64,000 nt of DNA from contig CANNIZ010000007.1 in the NCBI GenBank assembly GCA_947505245.1, positions 62,001 through 126,000 on the forward strand, written 5' to 3'. The stretch's first letter is position 1. The number at the start of each line of letters is the position of its first letter. The DNA is from Pseudomonadota bacterium. GTDB taxonomy: Bacteria > Myxococcota_A > UBA796 > GCA-2862545. Under the pieces are notes generated by a model. It made no database searches. It was not told the origin of the DNA and saw only the letters and a list, made by a program, of their open reading frames with translations. Below, piece after piece: positions 27,355 through 35,670 of the stretch. A program made the translations under genes and the position numbers.

Positions 27355-28328
27355 ACCTTCTCCACGACGGCCTTGCCGAGCAAGCCCTCAGGCTTGAACA
27401 ACAACACCACGATCAACAGCGAAAACACGTAAAGATCGCGCAGGTTCGTGGACAGGTAGGCGGCGCCGAATTGCTCGACGAGTCCGATCATCAGCCCGCC
27501 CGCCATGGCTCCGCGCACGTTGCCGACGCCGCCGACGACGGCCGCGACAAACGCCTTCAGGCCGAGCAGAACCCACAGGCCGTCCGCCGACTGCCGCAAC
27601 GACTGGAGCTTCTGGCCGTACAAGAAGCCTGCGGCCGCCGCGAGCGCCGAGCCGATCACGAACGTGATCGACACCACCCGGTCGACGTCGATGCCCATCA
27701 ACGAAGCCGTCTTCGCGTCGTAGCTGACCGCGCGCATGGCGCGCCCGAGCGACGTGCCGAATACGAGGTACTGCAGCAGCGCCATGAGCGTGAACGCGAC
27801 GCCGATCACGAGCACATCCACGGGGAGCACGTTCACCAGCGTGTTCGGATGCGCGCTGTCGAGCGCGAACGAAAGGAGCGGCTGGTCCGGCAGGAGCAGC
27901 GGCACGGACGTCGGGCGCGTGCCGAACGGGAACTTGATGCCGTACTCCGCGAGAAACTTGTTCGAGTTCAACTGCCCGACGTTCTCGAGCAGCAGGGACA
28001 CGCCGATGGCCGTGATCAACACGTTGATCCGCGGCGCACCACGCAGCGGGCGGTACGCGAGCCGCTCGATCGTGAAGCCCAGCGCGCCGCACATCGCCAT
28101 CGAGCCGATGAGCGCGACAAGTGCTGCATACACAGGGTGATCGGCCGTGGTGTAGCCAAGGAACCCACAGATCGCGAAGCTGAACCAGGCGCCCAGCATG
28201 AACACGTCGCTGTGGGCGAAGTTGATGAACTTCAGGATGCCGTAGACCATCGTGTAGCCGAGCGCGATCAACGCGTAGAGGCTGCCGACGGCGACGCCGT
28301 CCATGGACGCTTGCAGGAGCTTGGTCAT
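27351..28328 (-). CDS. livH: branched-chain amino acid-type ABC transporter permease LivH
   Basis: This 325-residue membrane protein is the partner permease. Diagnostic segments are the N-terminal GVAVGSLYALIALGYTMVYG, INFAHSDVFMLGA, RAVSYDAKTASLMGID (coupling loop) and the final KPEGLLGK. It is the first gene of livHMGF on the minus strand. The TfoX-domain gene is divergent, starting about 57 bases away, so the importer promoter must lie in that short gap. Confidence 0.92.
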   Translation of the reverse strand: MTKLLQASMDGVAVGSLYALIALGYTMVYGILKFINFAHSDVFMLGAWFSFAICGFLGYTTADHPVYAALVALIGSMAMCGALGFTIERLAYRPLRGAPRINVLITAIGVSLLLENVGQLNSNKFLAEYGIKFPFGTRPTSVPLLLPDQPLLSFALDSAHPNTLVNVLPVDVLVIGVAFTLMALLQYLVFGTSLGRAMRAVSYDAKTASLMGIDVDRVVSITFVIGSALAAAAGFLYGQKLQSLRQSADGLWVLLGLKAFVAAVVGGVGNVRGAMAGGLMIGLVEQFGAAYLSTNLRDLYVFSLLIVVLLFKPEGLLGKAVVEKV

Positions 28329-28385
28329 GCGGCCGCGGATCTACCATACAAGAGGCCCTCGCGGGTAGACTCGCGCGGGGGTTTC

Positions 28386-28742
28386 ATGGCCTACGACGAG
28401 GGGCTCGCCGAACGGATCAGCGACGTGGTCACGGGCCGACGCGGCGTCACCGCCAAGAAGATGTTCGGCGGTGTGGCCTGGCTCCTCGACGGAAAGATGT
28501 TCGTCGGCGTCGTGAAAGACGACCTGATGGTGCGGTGCGGACCCGACAACCAGGCCGCCGCGCTAAAGCAGCCCCACGTTCGGGTCATGGACTTCACCGG
28601 AAGTCCGATGAAAGGCTACGTCTACGTGGCGCCCGCGGGGCTCGAGAGCGACAAGGCGCTCCGCTCCTGGGTCGACCTCGCCGCAGCGCACGTCGCCACC
28701 CTCCCCGACAAGCCGCCCAAGAAGGTTCGCAAGAAGGCTTGA
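28386..28742 (+). CDS. TfoX N-terminal-domain protein
   Basis: This 118-residue protein starts at an ATG with a GGGGG tract upstream. It matches the TfoX/Sxy N-terminal domain along its length: AERISDVVTGRRGVTAKKMFGG near the start, FVGVVKDDLMVRCG in the middle and a lysine-rich tail (KPPKKVRKK). Full TfoX/Sxy regulates competence in gamma-proteobacteria, but stand-alone N-terminal domains are widespread and of unknown role. It separates livH from its presumed binding-protein gene on the opposite strand. Confidence 0.8.
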   Translation: MAYDEGLAERISDVVTGRRGVTAKKMFGGVAWLLDGKMFVGVVKDDLMVRCGPDNQAAALKQPHVRVMDFTGSPMKGYVYVAPAGLESDKALRSWVDLAAAHVATLPDKPPKKVRKKA

Positions 28743-28791
28743 TTCCCGGCGCCTGCGGCGCCTCCCCACCCACCCCCGCGGCGTCGCCGCG

Positions 28792-28812
28792 CCCCCGCCC
28801 GAGTGGCGGGGG
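28792..28812. terminator. GC-rich hairpin after the TfoX-domain gene
   Basis: CCCCCGCC (28792-28799) and GGCGGGGG (28805-28812) form an exact eight-base stem with a five-base loop. Smaller GC palindromes (GGCGCC pairs) lie just before it. It is 50 bases past the TfoX stop. No T-run follows, so it may be a structure-only terminator. Confidence 0.5.
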
Positions 28813-28846
28813 CTGCACGACCGTCGGCACAAAGTCATGCCCCTCC

Positions 28847-29059
28847 GAGTTTCGCGACGCCAGGAGCCAGCCCCTCTGAAGTTCGCGATTCCACGAGCCA
28901 GCCCCGCCGAATTTCGTTTTCCGTCCGGCCCGCGCCCGACCTCGCTCGATACCCGGCGTTCGTTCGTTCGAGCCCGAGCTCCACGCCGGTCGTACCCGTC
29001 GAATTGCGAAACTCGAGCCGGCTGGCTCCGCGGATGGCGAAATTCAGACCGGCTGGCTC
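28847..29059. repeat. intergenic inverted-repeat element, copy 2
   Basis: The left half has GAGTTTCGCGA (28847-28857), six bases, GAGCCAGC (28864-28871), then GAAGTTCGCGA (28878-28888), six bases, GAGCCAGC (28895-28902), and a partial GAATTTCG (28909-28916). The right half has TTGCGAAACTC (29004-29014), six bases, GCTGGCTC (29021-29028), then GGCGAAATTC (29036-29045), six bases, GCTGGCTC (29052-29059). The modules and spacing are the same as at 15887-16057. It lies between the convergent ends of the TfoX and binding-protein genes. Confidence 0.75.
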
Positions 29060-29069
29060 CCTCGGCCGA

Positions 29070-30344
29070 CTACCCCGGCGCCGGGACCAGCGGAGCCATC
29101 TCCGGAGCCGGCGTCAACGGCGCCATCTCCGCCGGAGCAGGCGCGGGCACGAGCGGAGCCATCTCGACCGGCGTCGCTCCGCGCGGCATGACCGTGCTCT
29201 GGTAGCCCGGCTTTCCACCGCGCATCTGCACGATGACAGCGGGCTTCGTCGCGTTGCGCTCGGCGTCGATGCTGATCGTCCCCGTGACGCCAACGAAGTC
29301 CTTCGTGCCGGCGATCGCGGCCGCGAGGTCCTTCCCGCCGAGCGAAGGCGAGCGCTTCATCGCGTCGAACAGCAACATGCCGGCGTCGTAGCCGAGCGCC
29401 GCGAGGCCGTCCGGCGTCTCCTTGTACTTGTCCTGGTAGGACTTCACGAAGTTCTGCACCGCGGGGCGCTGCTCTTCGTGGCTGTAGTGGTTCGCGTAGT
29501 AGGCGCCTTCGATGCTGTCGCCCGCGATCTTCGCGAGCTCGCTGCTGTCCCAGCCGTCGCCGCCGAGCAGCGGCGCCTTGATGCCGAGCTTCTTGCCCTG
29601 CAGCGCGATGTTCGCGACGTCCGTGTAATAGCCAGGCAGGAAGATCGCGTCCGGCTGCAGGTCGCGGATGGTCGTGAGCTGCGCGGAGAAGTCGATGTCG
29701 CCGCCGGTGTACGCCTGGGGCTCGCCCGCGAGCGTGCCGCCCGCCGCGGTGAACTCGCGCACGAAGTCGTCTTTCAGGCCCGTGGAGTACGCCTGGCCCT
29801 GGTCGTAGAGGACGGCGACCTTCTGCGCCTTCAGGTCTTCACGCGCGAACTTCGCCACGACGAAGCCCTGGAAGCTGTCCACGAAACAGACGCGGAAGAT
29901 CATGTCGCCGACCTGCGTGACCGTCGGGTTCGTCGACGACGGCGAGATCATCGGCACGCCGTACTGCTGCGCGACGCGACCGCCCGCGAGCGACAGGCTG
30001 GAGGCCACCTCGCCGATGATCGCCACGACCTTGTCGTCCGTAACGAGGCGCGTCACCGCGGTACCCGCTTCCTGCGTCTTGCCCTGGTCGTCGTAGGTCT
30101 TGACCTCGATCTGCTTGCCGTTCAGGCCGCCCGCCGCGTTGATCTGCTCGATGGCGAGCATCAGGCCGTTGTGCGTAGACTGGCCGAACGTGGCCTCGGA
30201 GCCGGTGAGCGAGCCGTACTCGCCGATCAGGATGGTGTTCGCTGCGGGCGCATCCGCTGGCGTGGACGGCGTCTCAGAGCCGGTGCAGGCCGTGAGCGCG
30301 AGCGCGCCGAGGCAGGAGAGGACGAAGCGACGAGACAACGACAT
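29070..30344 (-). CDS. ABC transporter substrate-binding lipoprotein (LivJ-like)
   Basis: This 424-residue type I periplasmic binding protein has a lipoprotein signal ending in LGALALTACTG. The mature region shows family-typical stretches: ILIGEYGSLTGSEATFGQ, NGKQIEVKTYDDQGK, SPSSTNPTVTQVGDMIFR and DAIFLPGYYTDVANIALQ. It is the presumed ligand receptor for the neighbouring livHMGF importer. Unusually, it ends in a ~35-residue tail built on an E-M-A-P-L-x-P-A-P unit repeated about three times. The tail is outside the binding fold and could be a cell-wall or surface spacer. Confidence 0.88.
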   Translation of the reverse strand: MSLSRRFVLSCLGALALTACTGSETPSTPADAPAANTILIGEYGSLTGSEATFGQSTHNGLMLAIEQINAAGGLNGKQIEVKTYDDQGKTQEAGTAVTRLVTDDKVVAIIGEVASSLSLAGGRVAQQYGVPMISPSSTNPTVTQVGDMIFRVCFVDSFQGFVVAKFAREDLKAQKVAVLYDQGQAYSTGLKDDFVREFTAAGGTLAGEPQAYTGGDIDFSAQLTTIRDLQPDAIFLPGYYTDVANIALQGKKLGIKAPLLGGDGWDSSELAKIAGDSIEGAYYANHYSHEEQRPAVQNFVKSYQDKYKETPDGLAALGYDAGMLLFDAMKRSPSLGGKDLAAAIAGTKDFVGVTGTISIDAERNATKPAVIVQMRGGKPGYQSTVMPRGATPVEMAPLVPAPAPAEMAPLTPAPEMAPLVPAPG

Positions 30345-30401
30345 GAGCGGACTCCCGGTAGACCGCCCCGATTACCAAGGCGGGCCGCTCACCGCAACCG
30401 C

Positions 30402-31493
30402 TCACCACCCCATCGCGCGCGCCGCCGCGCTCGCCTCGTCCACAGCGGCGCGGATCTCCGCGACTTCGAGCGAGAGGCCCCGCACAAGGATCCCACGGTC
30501 GTCGACGACCACCGCGCCGCGACCATGCAGCGCGAGCAGCGCCCCCCGCGCTTCGGGCCCGAGGCGAATGCAGACCGCGTTCGGGTCCCAGCCCTTCACG
30601 ACGAACGTGGGGTCGAACACCGGGTCGCCGACCTGAATGTCCTGACCGACGCTCCAATAGCCGTCCGGGTCGCGCTGCGGCTGCACGAGCAAGCCGAGCT
30701 CCGGGTGCGGCCGGAAATGCAGCATCATCATCGCCGCATAGCCAGCGTGCTCGCGCCGAGCGATGACCTCGAGGCGACGCCCGTCGACGAGGCCGACCAA
30801 CGCAGGCCAGGCGGGCTCGAGCACGAGCCCGAGCTCAGCCGCGAACAGCGCCCAACGGCCCTCGAGTCCGTCCAGGGCGTGGGGCGCCGGAATCGTCGCG
30901 CGCGCGCGCTCGATCGCGTCCGCAACACGCAACAGCGCGTCCACCCACCCGCGCAACGCGACCGCGTCGTCCGGCGAGTCCGCGAGCGAGAGCAACAGCT
31001 CATCGTCGGTGACGAGGACCGACGGCGATCGCGCAACGAGCGCGTCGAGCGCGGTCACGACCTCGGGCGTCAACAGGGCGCGCATGGACGCCGGATCGTC
31101 GCAGCGCGCGGTGACACGCTTGTCCAGCGCGGGGTTCCCCGTACCCATCTCCACCGCGGGACGGCGCCGCAGCCACGCCTCGGCGGTGGTCAGGGTGCGC
31201 AGCTCGAGCCCGAGCCCGAGCGGCCGCTCGAACGTGAGGATCGCGCGCACCACGACGTGCCGATCGACGCCGAAGCCCTCCATCACCTCGCCGAGCCAGA
31301 GGCGCCGCTCACCGAGGTGACCGCGAAGCGACAGTCCCCGCGTGTCGACCGAGAGGCCAAGCTCGAGCGCGACGTCACGGTACGCGCTGGAGATCTCGAG
31401 CTGACGCGTCGTACGTCGCAGCATGCGCCACATCGCGTACAGCGTGAGCGCGCTGCCCGACGCGACCAGCGCGAGCGCCGCGAGCGAATTCAC
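30402..31493 (-). CDS. unknown protein with N-terminal membrane anchor
   Basis: 363 residues, not recognised. One hydrophobic helix (residues 3-22, AALALVASGSALTLYAMW) is followed by an arginine-rich stretch, so the bulk probably faces the cytoplasm or is membrane-tethered. The body is alpha/beta with many Leu, Ala and Arg and no clear catalytic motif. The start overlaps the end of the beta-propeller lipoprotein gene by four bases, so the two are probably co-expressed. Confidence 0.6.
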   Translation of the reverse strand: MNSLAALALVASGSALTLYAMWRMLRRTTRQLEISSAYRDVALELGLSVDTRGLSLRGHLGERRLWLGEVMEGFGVDRHVVVRAILTFERPLGLGLELRTLTTAEAWLRRRPAVEMGTGNPALDKRVTARCDDPASMRALLTPEVVTALDALVARSPSVLVTDDELLLSLADSPDDAVALRGWVDALLRVADAIERARATIPAPHALDGLEGRWALFAAELGLVLEPAWPALVGLVDGRRLEVIARREHAGYAAMMMLHFRPHPELGLLVQPQRDPDGYWSVGQDIQVGDPVFDPTFVVKGWDPNAVCIRLGPEARGALLALHGRGAVVVDDRGILVRGLSLEVAEIRAAVDEASAAARAMGW

Positions 31494-32971
31494 GGCGCCG
31501 CCATGACGGCGTCCGCGCGCTCGTAAGCGGGCACCCGATACAGCCGGAGCTGATCGTCGCGAAAGTCGCTGACGACGAGCCGGGAGCCGTCGACCGAGAT
31601 CGCGAGCGCCGTCGGCTGCGAGCCCGCGATCACGTGATCGACGACGTCGCCTGTGGCCGCGTCACACACGGTGACGCTCCCCGGCACCGAGGACGACGTG
31701 AGGTAGCCCCCCGAGCCGTTCGGGCCCCGACTGGACACGAACACGAGCCTCCCGTCGGGGGAGATCGCCTCGGTGTTCGGGTTCGGGTCCGTCTTGCACA
31801 GGGTCCGCGTCGCTCCGGTCGCAAGATCATAGGCCCTCACGCGCGCGGCCCCCATGTCCGACACGAACAATGACGCGCCGTCGGACACGATGTGCCGCAG
31901 GTTGGCACCTACCGAAGAGAACGTCGCGCTGCGGCCCGTCGCCAGATCGATCCGCGCGAGCTCGCCGCTCCCGAAGCCGGCGACGTACAGCGAGCGACCG
32001 TCCGGCGTCGCCCACAAGCCGCGGGGCGTATGCACCGTCGGGAAGCGCCGCGTCACGGTCATCGTCGCGCGGTCGATCTCGGTCACATCGTCGCTGTGCC
32101 AGTTCGACACGTACAGCTTCGACTCGTCGGGCGAGGTGATCACGATCTTCGGGTACTTGCCGACCTTTGCCACACTGCGGGTCACCGCGCGCGTCGCGGT
32201 GTCGATCTCGAACACCTTGTACGTCTCCATCTGGGTGACGTACGCGAACTTCCCACCCTCGGCGAACGCGATCTCCACGGCGCCGTGCGGCGAAAGATCG
32301 ACGTCCGCCAGCCGCGCGCCCGTCTCGGCGTCGTGAACGATCACCGACGGCGGGCCATCGAGCGCGGTCACCCACAGCTCCTTCCCATCGGGCGTGAACG
32401 CGACGGCCTTCGGCAGCTTTCCCGTCGGAAACACCCTCAGCAGGTCGAGCCAGGCTCCCGCCGGGTCGAGCCAGACGTCGAACGACGTCCCTGCGTCCGC
32501 GAAGCGCGCGTGGCGCTCGGGCGTCATCCCTGTCATCGCCACGTCGACGACGACGTCCCCGGCGGGGACCTCGGCATGAAACGGCGAAACTCCGGTCGCA
32601 GCGAGGTCCCCCACATGAACGGTCACATCGGCGCCCGCAGGGTGGGTGACGACGTCGACGCCGATGGGCTCACCGACGAGGTTCACCTGTTCAACGACCG
32701 CGCCGCCGTCCGCGAGGTCGAGCGGGCGCGACAGGGTGACGAAACCGCGCCGTTCGACGCGCAGTTCGACCGTCCCGGGTGGGTGATCGAGCTCGACGCC
32801 CCCCGTACCGACGACCCCGTCCAGCGACACGACCGAATCCAAAGGCCACGCGCGCACCACGACGTGCGCCGGTCGAACCGGAGGTGGAGCTGTCGCCGCG
32901 TCGGCGATCGGAGGCACTCCAGGCCGGTTTGCGCATGCGAACAGGAGCACGGTCCACACGGGACACGGCAT
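31490..32971 (-). CDS. PEGA-domain and YVTN-type beta-propeller lipoprotein
   Basis: The ATG at 32971 is preferred over a TTG upstream because it starts an export signal (VWTVLLFACANRP), giving 493 residues. Two PEGA-like beta modules lie near residues 45-150 (VVSLDGVVGTGGVELDHPPG; DVTVHVGDLAATGVSPFHAEVP). A YVTN-like propeller follows, with repeats such as KAVAFTPDGKELWVTALDG, SPDESKLYVSNWHSDDVTEI, TPDGRSLYVAGFGSGELARI and SVDGSRLVVSDF. Such propellers form surface or periplasmic scaffolds for protein binding. It is divergent from the TPR protein with about 58 bases between starts. Confidence 0.75.
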   Translation of the reverse strand: MPCPVWTVLLFACANRPGVPPIADAATAPPPVRPAHVVVRAWPLDSVVSLDGVVGTGGVELDHPPGTVELRVERRGFVTLSRPLDLADGGAVVEQVNLVGEPIGVDVVTHPAGADVTVHVGDLAATGVSPFHAEVPAGDVVVDVAMTGMTPERHARFADAGTSFDVWLDPAGAWLDLLRVFPTGKLPKAVAFTPDGKELWVTALDGPPSVIVHDAETGARLADVDLSPHGAVEIAFAEGGKFAYVTQMETYKVFEIDTATRAVTRSVAKVGKYPKIVITSPDESKLYVSNWHSDDVTEIDRATMTVTRRFPTVHTPRGLWATPDGRSLYVAGFGSGELARIDLATGRSATFSSVGANLRHIVSDGASLFVSDMGAARVRAYDLATGATRTLCKTDPNPNTEAISPDGRLVFVSSRGPNGSGGYLTSSSVPGSVTVCDAATGDVVDHVIAGSQPTALAISVDGSRLVVSDFRDDQLRLYRVPAYERADAVMAAP

Positions 32972-33029
32972 ATCCTGGGAGGGAACCGGTCGCCTCGCGC
33001 GTTGCCGGAGTGCCAACCGAGGTGGACCG

Positions 33030-35180
33030 ATGTGGGTAGTGATTTGGGCAGCGCTCGCTCAGGCCGGCGTGACCGTGACCCTGCCTGGAACGGACACGGA
33101 GGTGGTGTTCGAGACCGCGGCGACCTCCGAAGTCGAGGGCGCGATGGCCGACCTTTCGGCGCGCAAATTCGACGATGCAACCCGACGTTTCGGCGCGCTC
33201 GCCGACGCGTCGAACAACGCCGATCTACGCTACCTTCAGGCGATCTCCGCGTACGAAGGCGGCCAGATGCGGCTCGCCGACCAGGCCTGCACCCAGGGCC
33301 TCGCCGCAAACCCGGCGCACGCTCCGCTCCTATCGCTGCGCGGGCTCGTCCTGGCGGACCTCGGCAAGGGCGACGAGGCGCTGGCCTCCCTGGACAAGGC
33401 CGCCGCCGCGCGCCCCGACCCCGGGCTGGGAGCGCGGATCGCGCTGAACCGCGGGGTGGTCCACCTCGATCGCGGCGAGGCGACGTTCGCGTTCAACGAC
33501 TTCACGGAAGCCCGCTCCATGGCCGAAAAGCTCGGCGACACCGCTACGTCAGCGACAGCGACCGACAACCTCCTGCTGGTCGCAGCCCTCCGGGGTGGCG
33601 CAGCCAGCGCCTCGTCGACCGACCCGATGGGTGCTGTGGCCGACAAGCTGCGCAAAGGCGACGTCGCCGGCGCCAAGAGCGCGCTGCCCGCCGCCCCCGC
33701 CGATCGCAGGGGCAACGTGCGATTCCTGATCGCCAAGGCCAACATCGCACGCGCCGAGGGTCGCCTCGACGACGCCGTCGCGTCGCTGGTGGACGCCCGG
33801 CGCCTGGCCGAGGAGGGCGGCCTCGTGCGTGAACGCGCAGCCACGCTCGCCCAGCTCGGCGTCGTGTACGGGGTGGCCGGCAAATACGACCTCGCCGTCG
33901 ACCTGCTGCAGGAGGCGATCACGCTCGTCACAGGCACGAGCTTTCGCACCAACGAGCTCACGTACCGCGTCGAAGCGGGCCGCATGTCCGTCCACCAGGG
34001 CGACACCCTCGGCGCCGAGGGCCAATTGGCGGTGGGCCGCAAGCTCGCGCCCCAGCTCGAAGATCCGCTCGGCGTCGCGCGGCTCGACGAGCTCGAGGGG
34101 CTCATCCTCGCGAAGAAGGGCAACCTCACCGCGGCCGCCGTAGCGTTCGACCGCGCGATCGCGGTGTTCGACGGACGCGGCGACTGGGCCGAGGCAGCCC
34201 GCATCGCGGCGGGCGCGGTGGAGGTCGCGGTGACCGATCCGGCCGCGCTCACCAAGGCCGAAAAGCGCGCAACCGACCTGTTCGTGAAGGCTGGCGACCC
34301 GCTCGGCCCCGCCCATGTGAAGATCGCTGAGGGCCTCGGTCAGGCGCACCAGGGCTACGCCGATCAAGCGTTGCGCTCGTTCGCCGAAGCCGCCAAGGCC
34401 GCCGAAGCCCAGGCGACCAAACGCGGCGCCCAGGTCGCTGTGATCGCGCGCGAAGACGCAGCCCAGACGCTACTTTCGCTCGGACGCTCCGCAGACAGCG
34501 CCGCCAAGGCGAAGGAATTCGGCCTCGAGCAGGTGCTCGCCGACCACGAGAAGTACGAGGTCGCGAAGGCCGGCTACGAGACGGCGCGCAAGGCGTTTGA
34601 CCAGGGACGGTGGGCCGAGGCCCGAACCGGGTTCGACAGCGCGTACACCGCGCTGACCCAGATCGGCGAGCTCGGATACGCCGACAAGGCGCGACGCGGA
34701 CGCGCGTGGGCGACGTACAACGCGACGGTCGGCAAACCGCCGGCAGAAGCGTTCCCCGTCTGGCAGGGGCTCATCGAGGAGGCCACGCTGCTGCGCGACC
34801 TCGAGCTGCGCGCCCGCGCGATGGGCGCCGGCGCGTTGGACGGGGCCGAGCTCGGGCGAAAGGAGGCTCTGCTGTCCCTGCGCGCGGCGGGCGACGAAGC
34901 CGAGCGCATGGGCCTGGTAACGCTGGCTGGCCAGGTCCTCGCGAAGCGGTCCACGCTCGAGCCCGCCCTCGACGACCGCGTGGCCGCCGCGCGGCGCGCC
35001 TGGGGCCTGTCAGCCAACGCCACAGGGGTGTACGCGATGTACGCCGTCGCCGTCGACCTCTACAACGCCGACCGCTACGCTGAGGCGCGCTCGATCGCCG
35101 ACGAAATCCTGCCCCACGCGGGCGCGCTCGCCACGCAGGTCACCGAGGTTCGCGATGCCGCCCGGGACGCGGCGCCGTAA
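33030..35180 (+). CDS. secreted TPR-repeat protein
   Basis: 716 residues with a short signal peptide (MWVVIWAALAQAG). Most of the rest is helical repeat of tetratricopeptide type, with the alternating small/large pattern seen in RYLQAISAYEGGQMRLADQA, LSLRGLVLADLGKGDEALAS and LAQLGVVYGVAGKYDLAVDL. TPR superhelices bind partner proteins; the partner is unknown. The C-terminal third has less regular repeats. It lies upstream of the Flp pilin genes on the same strand, with a 42-base gap. Confidence 0.75.
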   Translation: MWVVIWAALAQAGVTVTLPGTDTEVVFETAATSEVEGAMADLSARKFDDATRRFGALADASNNADLRYLQAISAYEGGQMRLADQACTQGLAANPAHAPLLSLRGLVLADLGKGDEALASLDKAAAARPDPGLGARIALNRGVVHLDRGEATFAFNDFTEARSMAEKLGDTATSATATDNLLLVAALRGGAASASSTDPMGAVADKLRKGDVAGAKSALPAAPADRRGNVRFLIAKANIARAEGRLDDAVASLVDARRLAEEGGLVRERAATLAQLGVVYGVAGKYDLAVDLLQEAITLVTGTSFRTNELTYRVEAGRMSVHQGDTLGAEGQLAVGRKLAPQLEDPLGVARLDELEGLILAKKGNLTAAAVAFDRAIAVFDGRGDWAEAARIAAGAVEVAVTDPAALTKAEKRATDLFVKAGDPLGPAHVKIAEGLGQAHQGYADQALRSFAEAAKAAEAQATKRGAQVAVIAREDAAQTLLSLGRSADSAAKAKEFGLEQVLADHEKYEVAKAGYETARKAFDQGRWAEARTGFDSAYTALTQIGELGYADKARRGRAWATYNATVGKPPAEAFPVWQGLIEEATLLRDLELRARAMGAGALDGAELGRKEALLSLRAAGDEAERMGLVTLAGQVLAKRSTLEPALDDRVAAARRAWGLSANATGVYAMYAVAVDLYNADRYAEARSIADEILPHAGALATQVTEVRDAARDAAP

Positions 35181-35222
35181 ACAACGCTTGCTGCCTGCTG
35201 AAAAATTTGCTACGGTTCCTCC

Positions 35223-35393
35223 ATGTCGAGCCTCTACGGGTTCCTAAGCGAAGAAGATGGCGCCACCGCTATCGAGTATGCGCTCATCGCCGCGTTGATC
35301 TCGATCGTCATGCTGGCGGCGCTGCACCAGTTCAGCACGGCCATGTCAGACAAGTTCTCCATGATCGCTGCTTCGGTGACCGCGGCCTCGTAA
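35223..35393 (+). CDS. Flp-type IVb pilin, copy 1
   Basis: This 56-residue protein starts with a short charged leader ending in EEDG. The mature Flp signature ATAIEYALIAALISIVML follows, with the glutamate at +5 and tyrosine at +6 after the processing glycine. This is the diagnostic of Flp/Fap pilins cut by a TadV-type prepilin peptidase. The hydrophobic helix drives assembly of thin tight-adherence pili. No tad/cpa secretion genes are in the window, so assembly would depend on a locus elsewhere. Confidence 0.88.
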   Translation: MSSLYGFLSEEDGATAIEYALIAALISIVMLAALHQFSTAMSDKFSMIAASVTAAS

Positions 35394-35477
35394 GGCTTCG
35401 CTCTGAGCGTCCGATCAACCTTCCTTGTAGCGATGGAGAAAAACTTCCGTTAGCCTCAATTGCTGGCTGGGGGTCCC

Positions 35478-35669
35478 ATGGATGTGTGTCGCCTTTTCTT
35501 TGACGATGAATGTGGTGCGACCGCCGTCGAATACGGCTTGATCGCCGCCCTTACCACGGTGGTGGCGCTCGTCTCGTTCGGACTGTTCGGAGCCGCCGTG
35601 GGCGGTAAGTTCCTCTACATCCAAGACGCCGTCGGCGCGGTCGGCGCTCCCGCCCCGACCCCTCCGTAG
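35478..35669 (+). CDS. Flp-type IVb pilin, copy 2
   Basis: This 63-residue protein uses the ATG at 35478, five bases after a GGGGG tract. The leader MDVCRLFFDDECG is followed by the Flp signature ATAVEYGLIAALTTVVALV (Glu at +5, Tyr at +6). The helix is longer than in copy 1 and the tail ends in a Pro/Ala-rich segment. Outside the signature it differs clearly from copy 1, so this is an old duplication or a minor pilin. Its stop is one base from the end of convergent oleD. Confidence 0.85.
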   Translation: MDVCRLFFDDECGATAVEYGLIAALTTVVALVSFGLFGAAVGGKFLYIQDAVGAVGAPAPTPP

Positions 35670-35670
35670 C

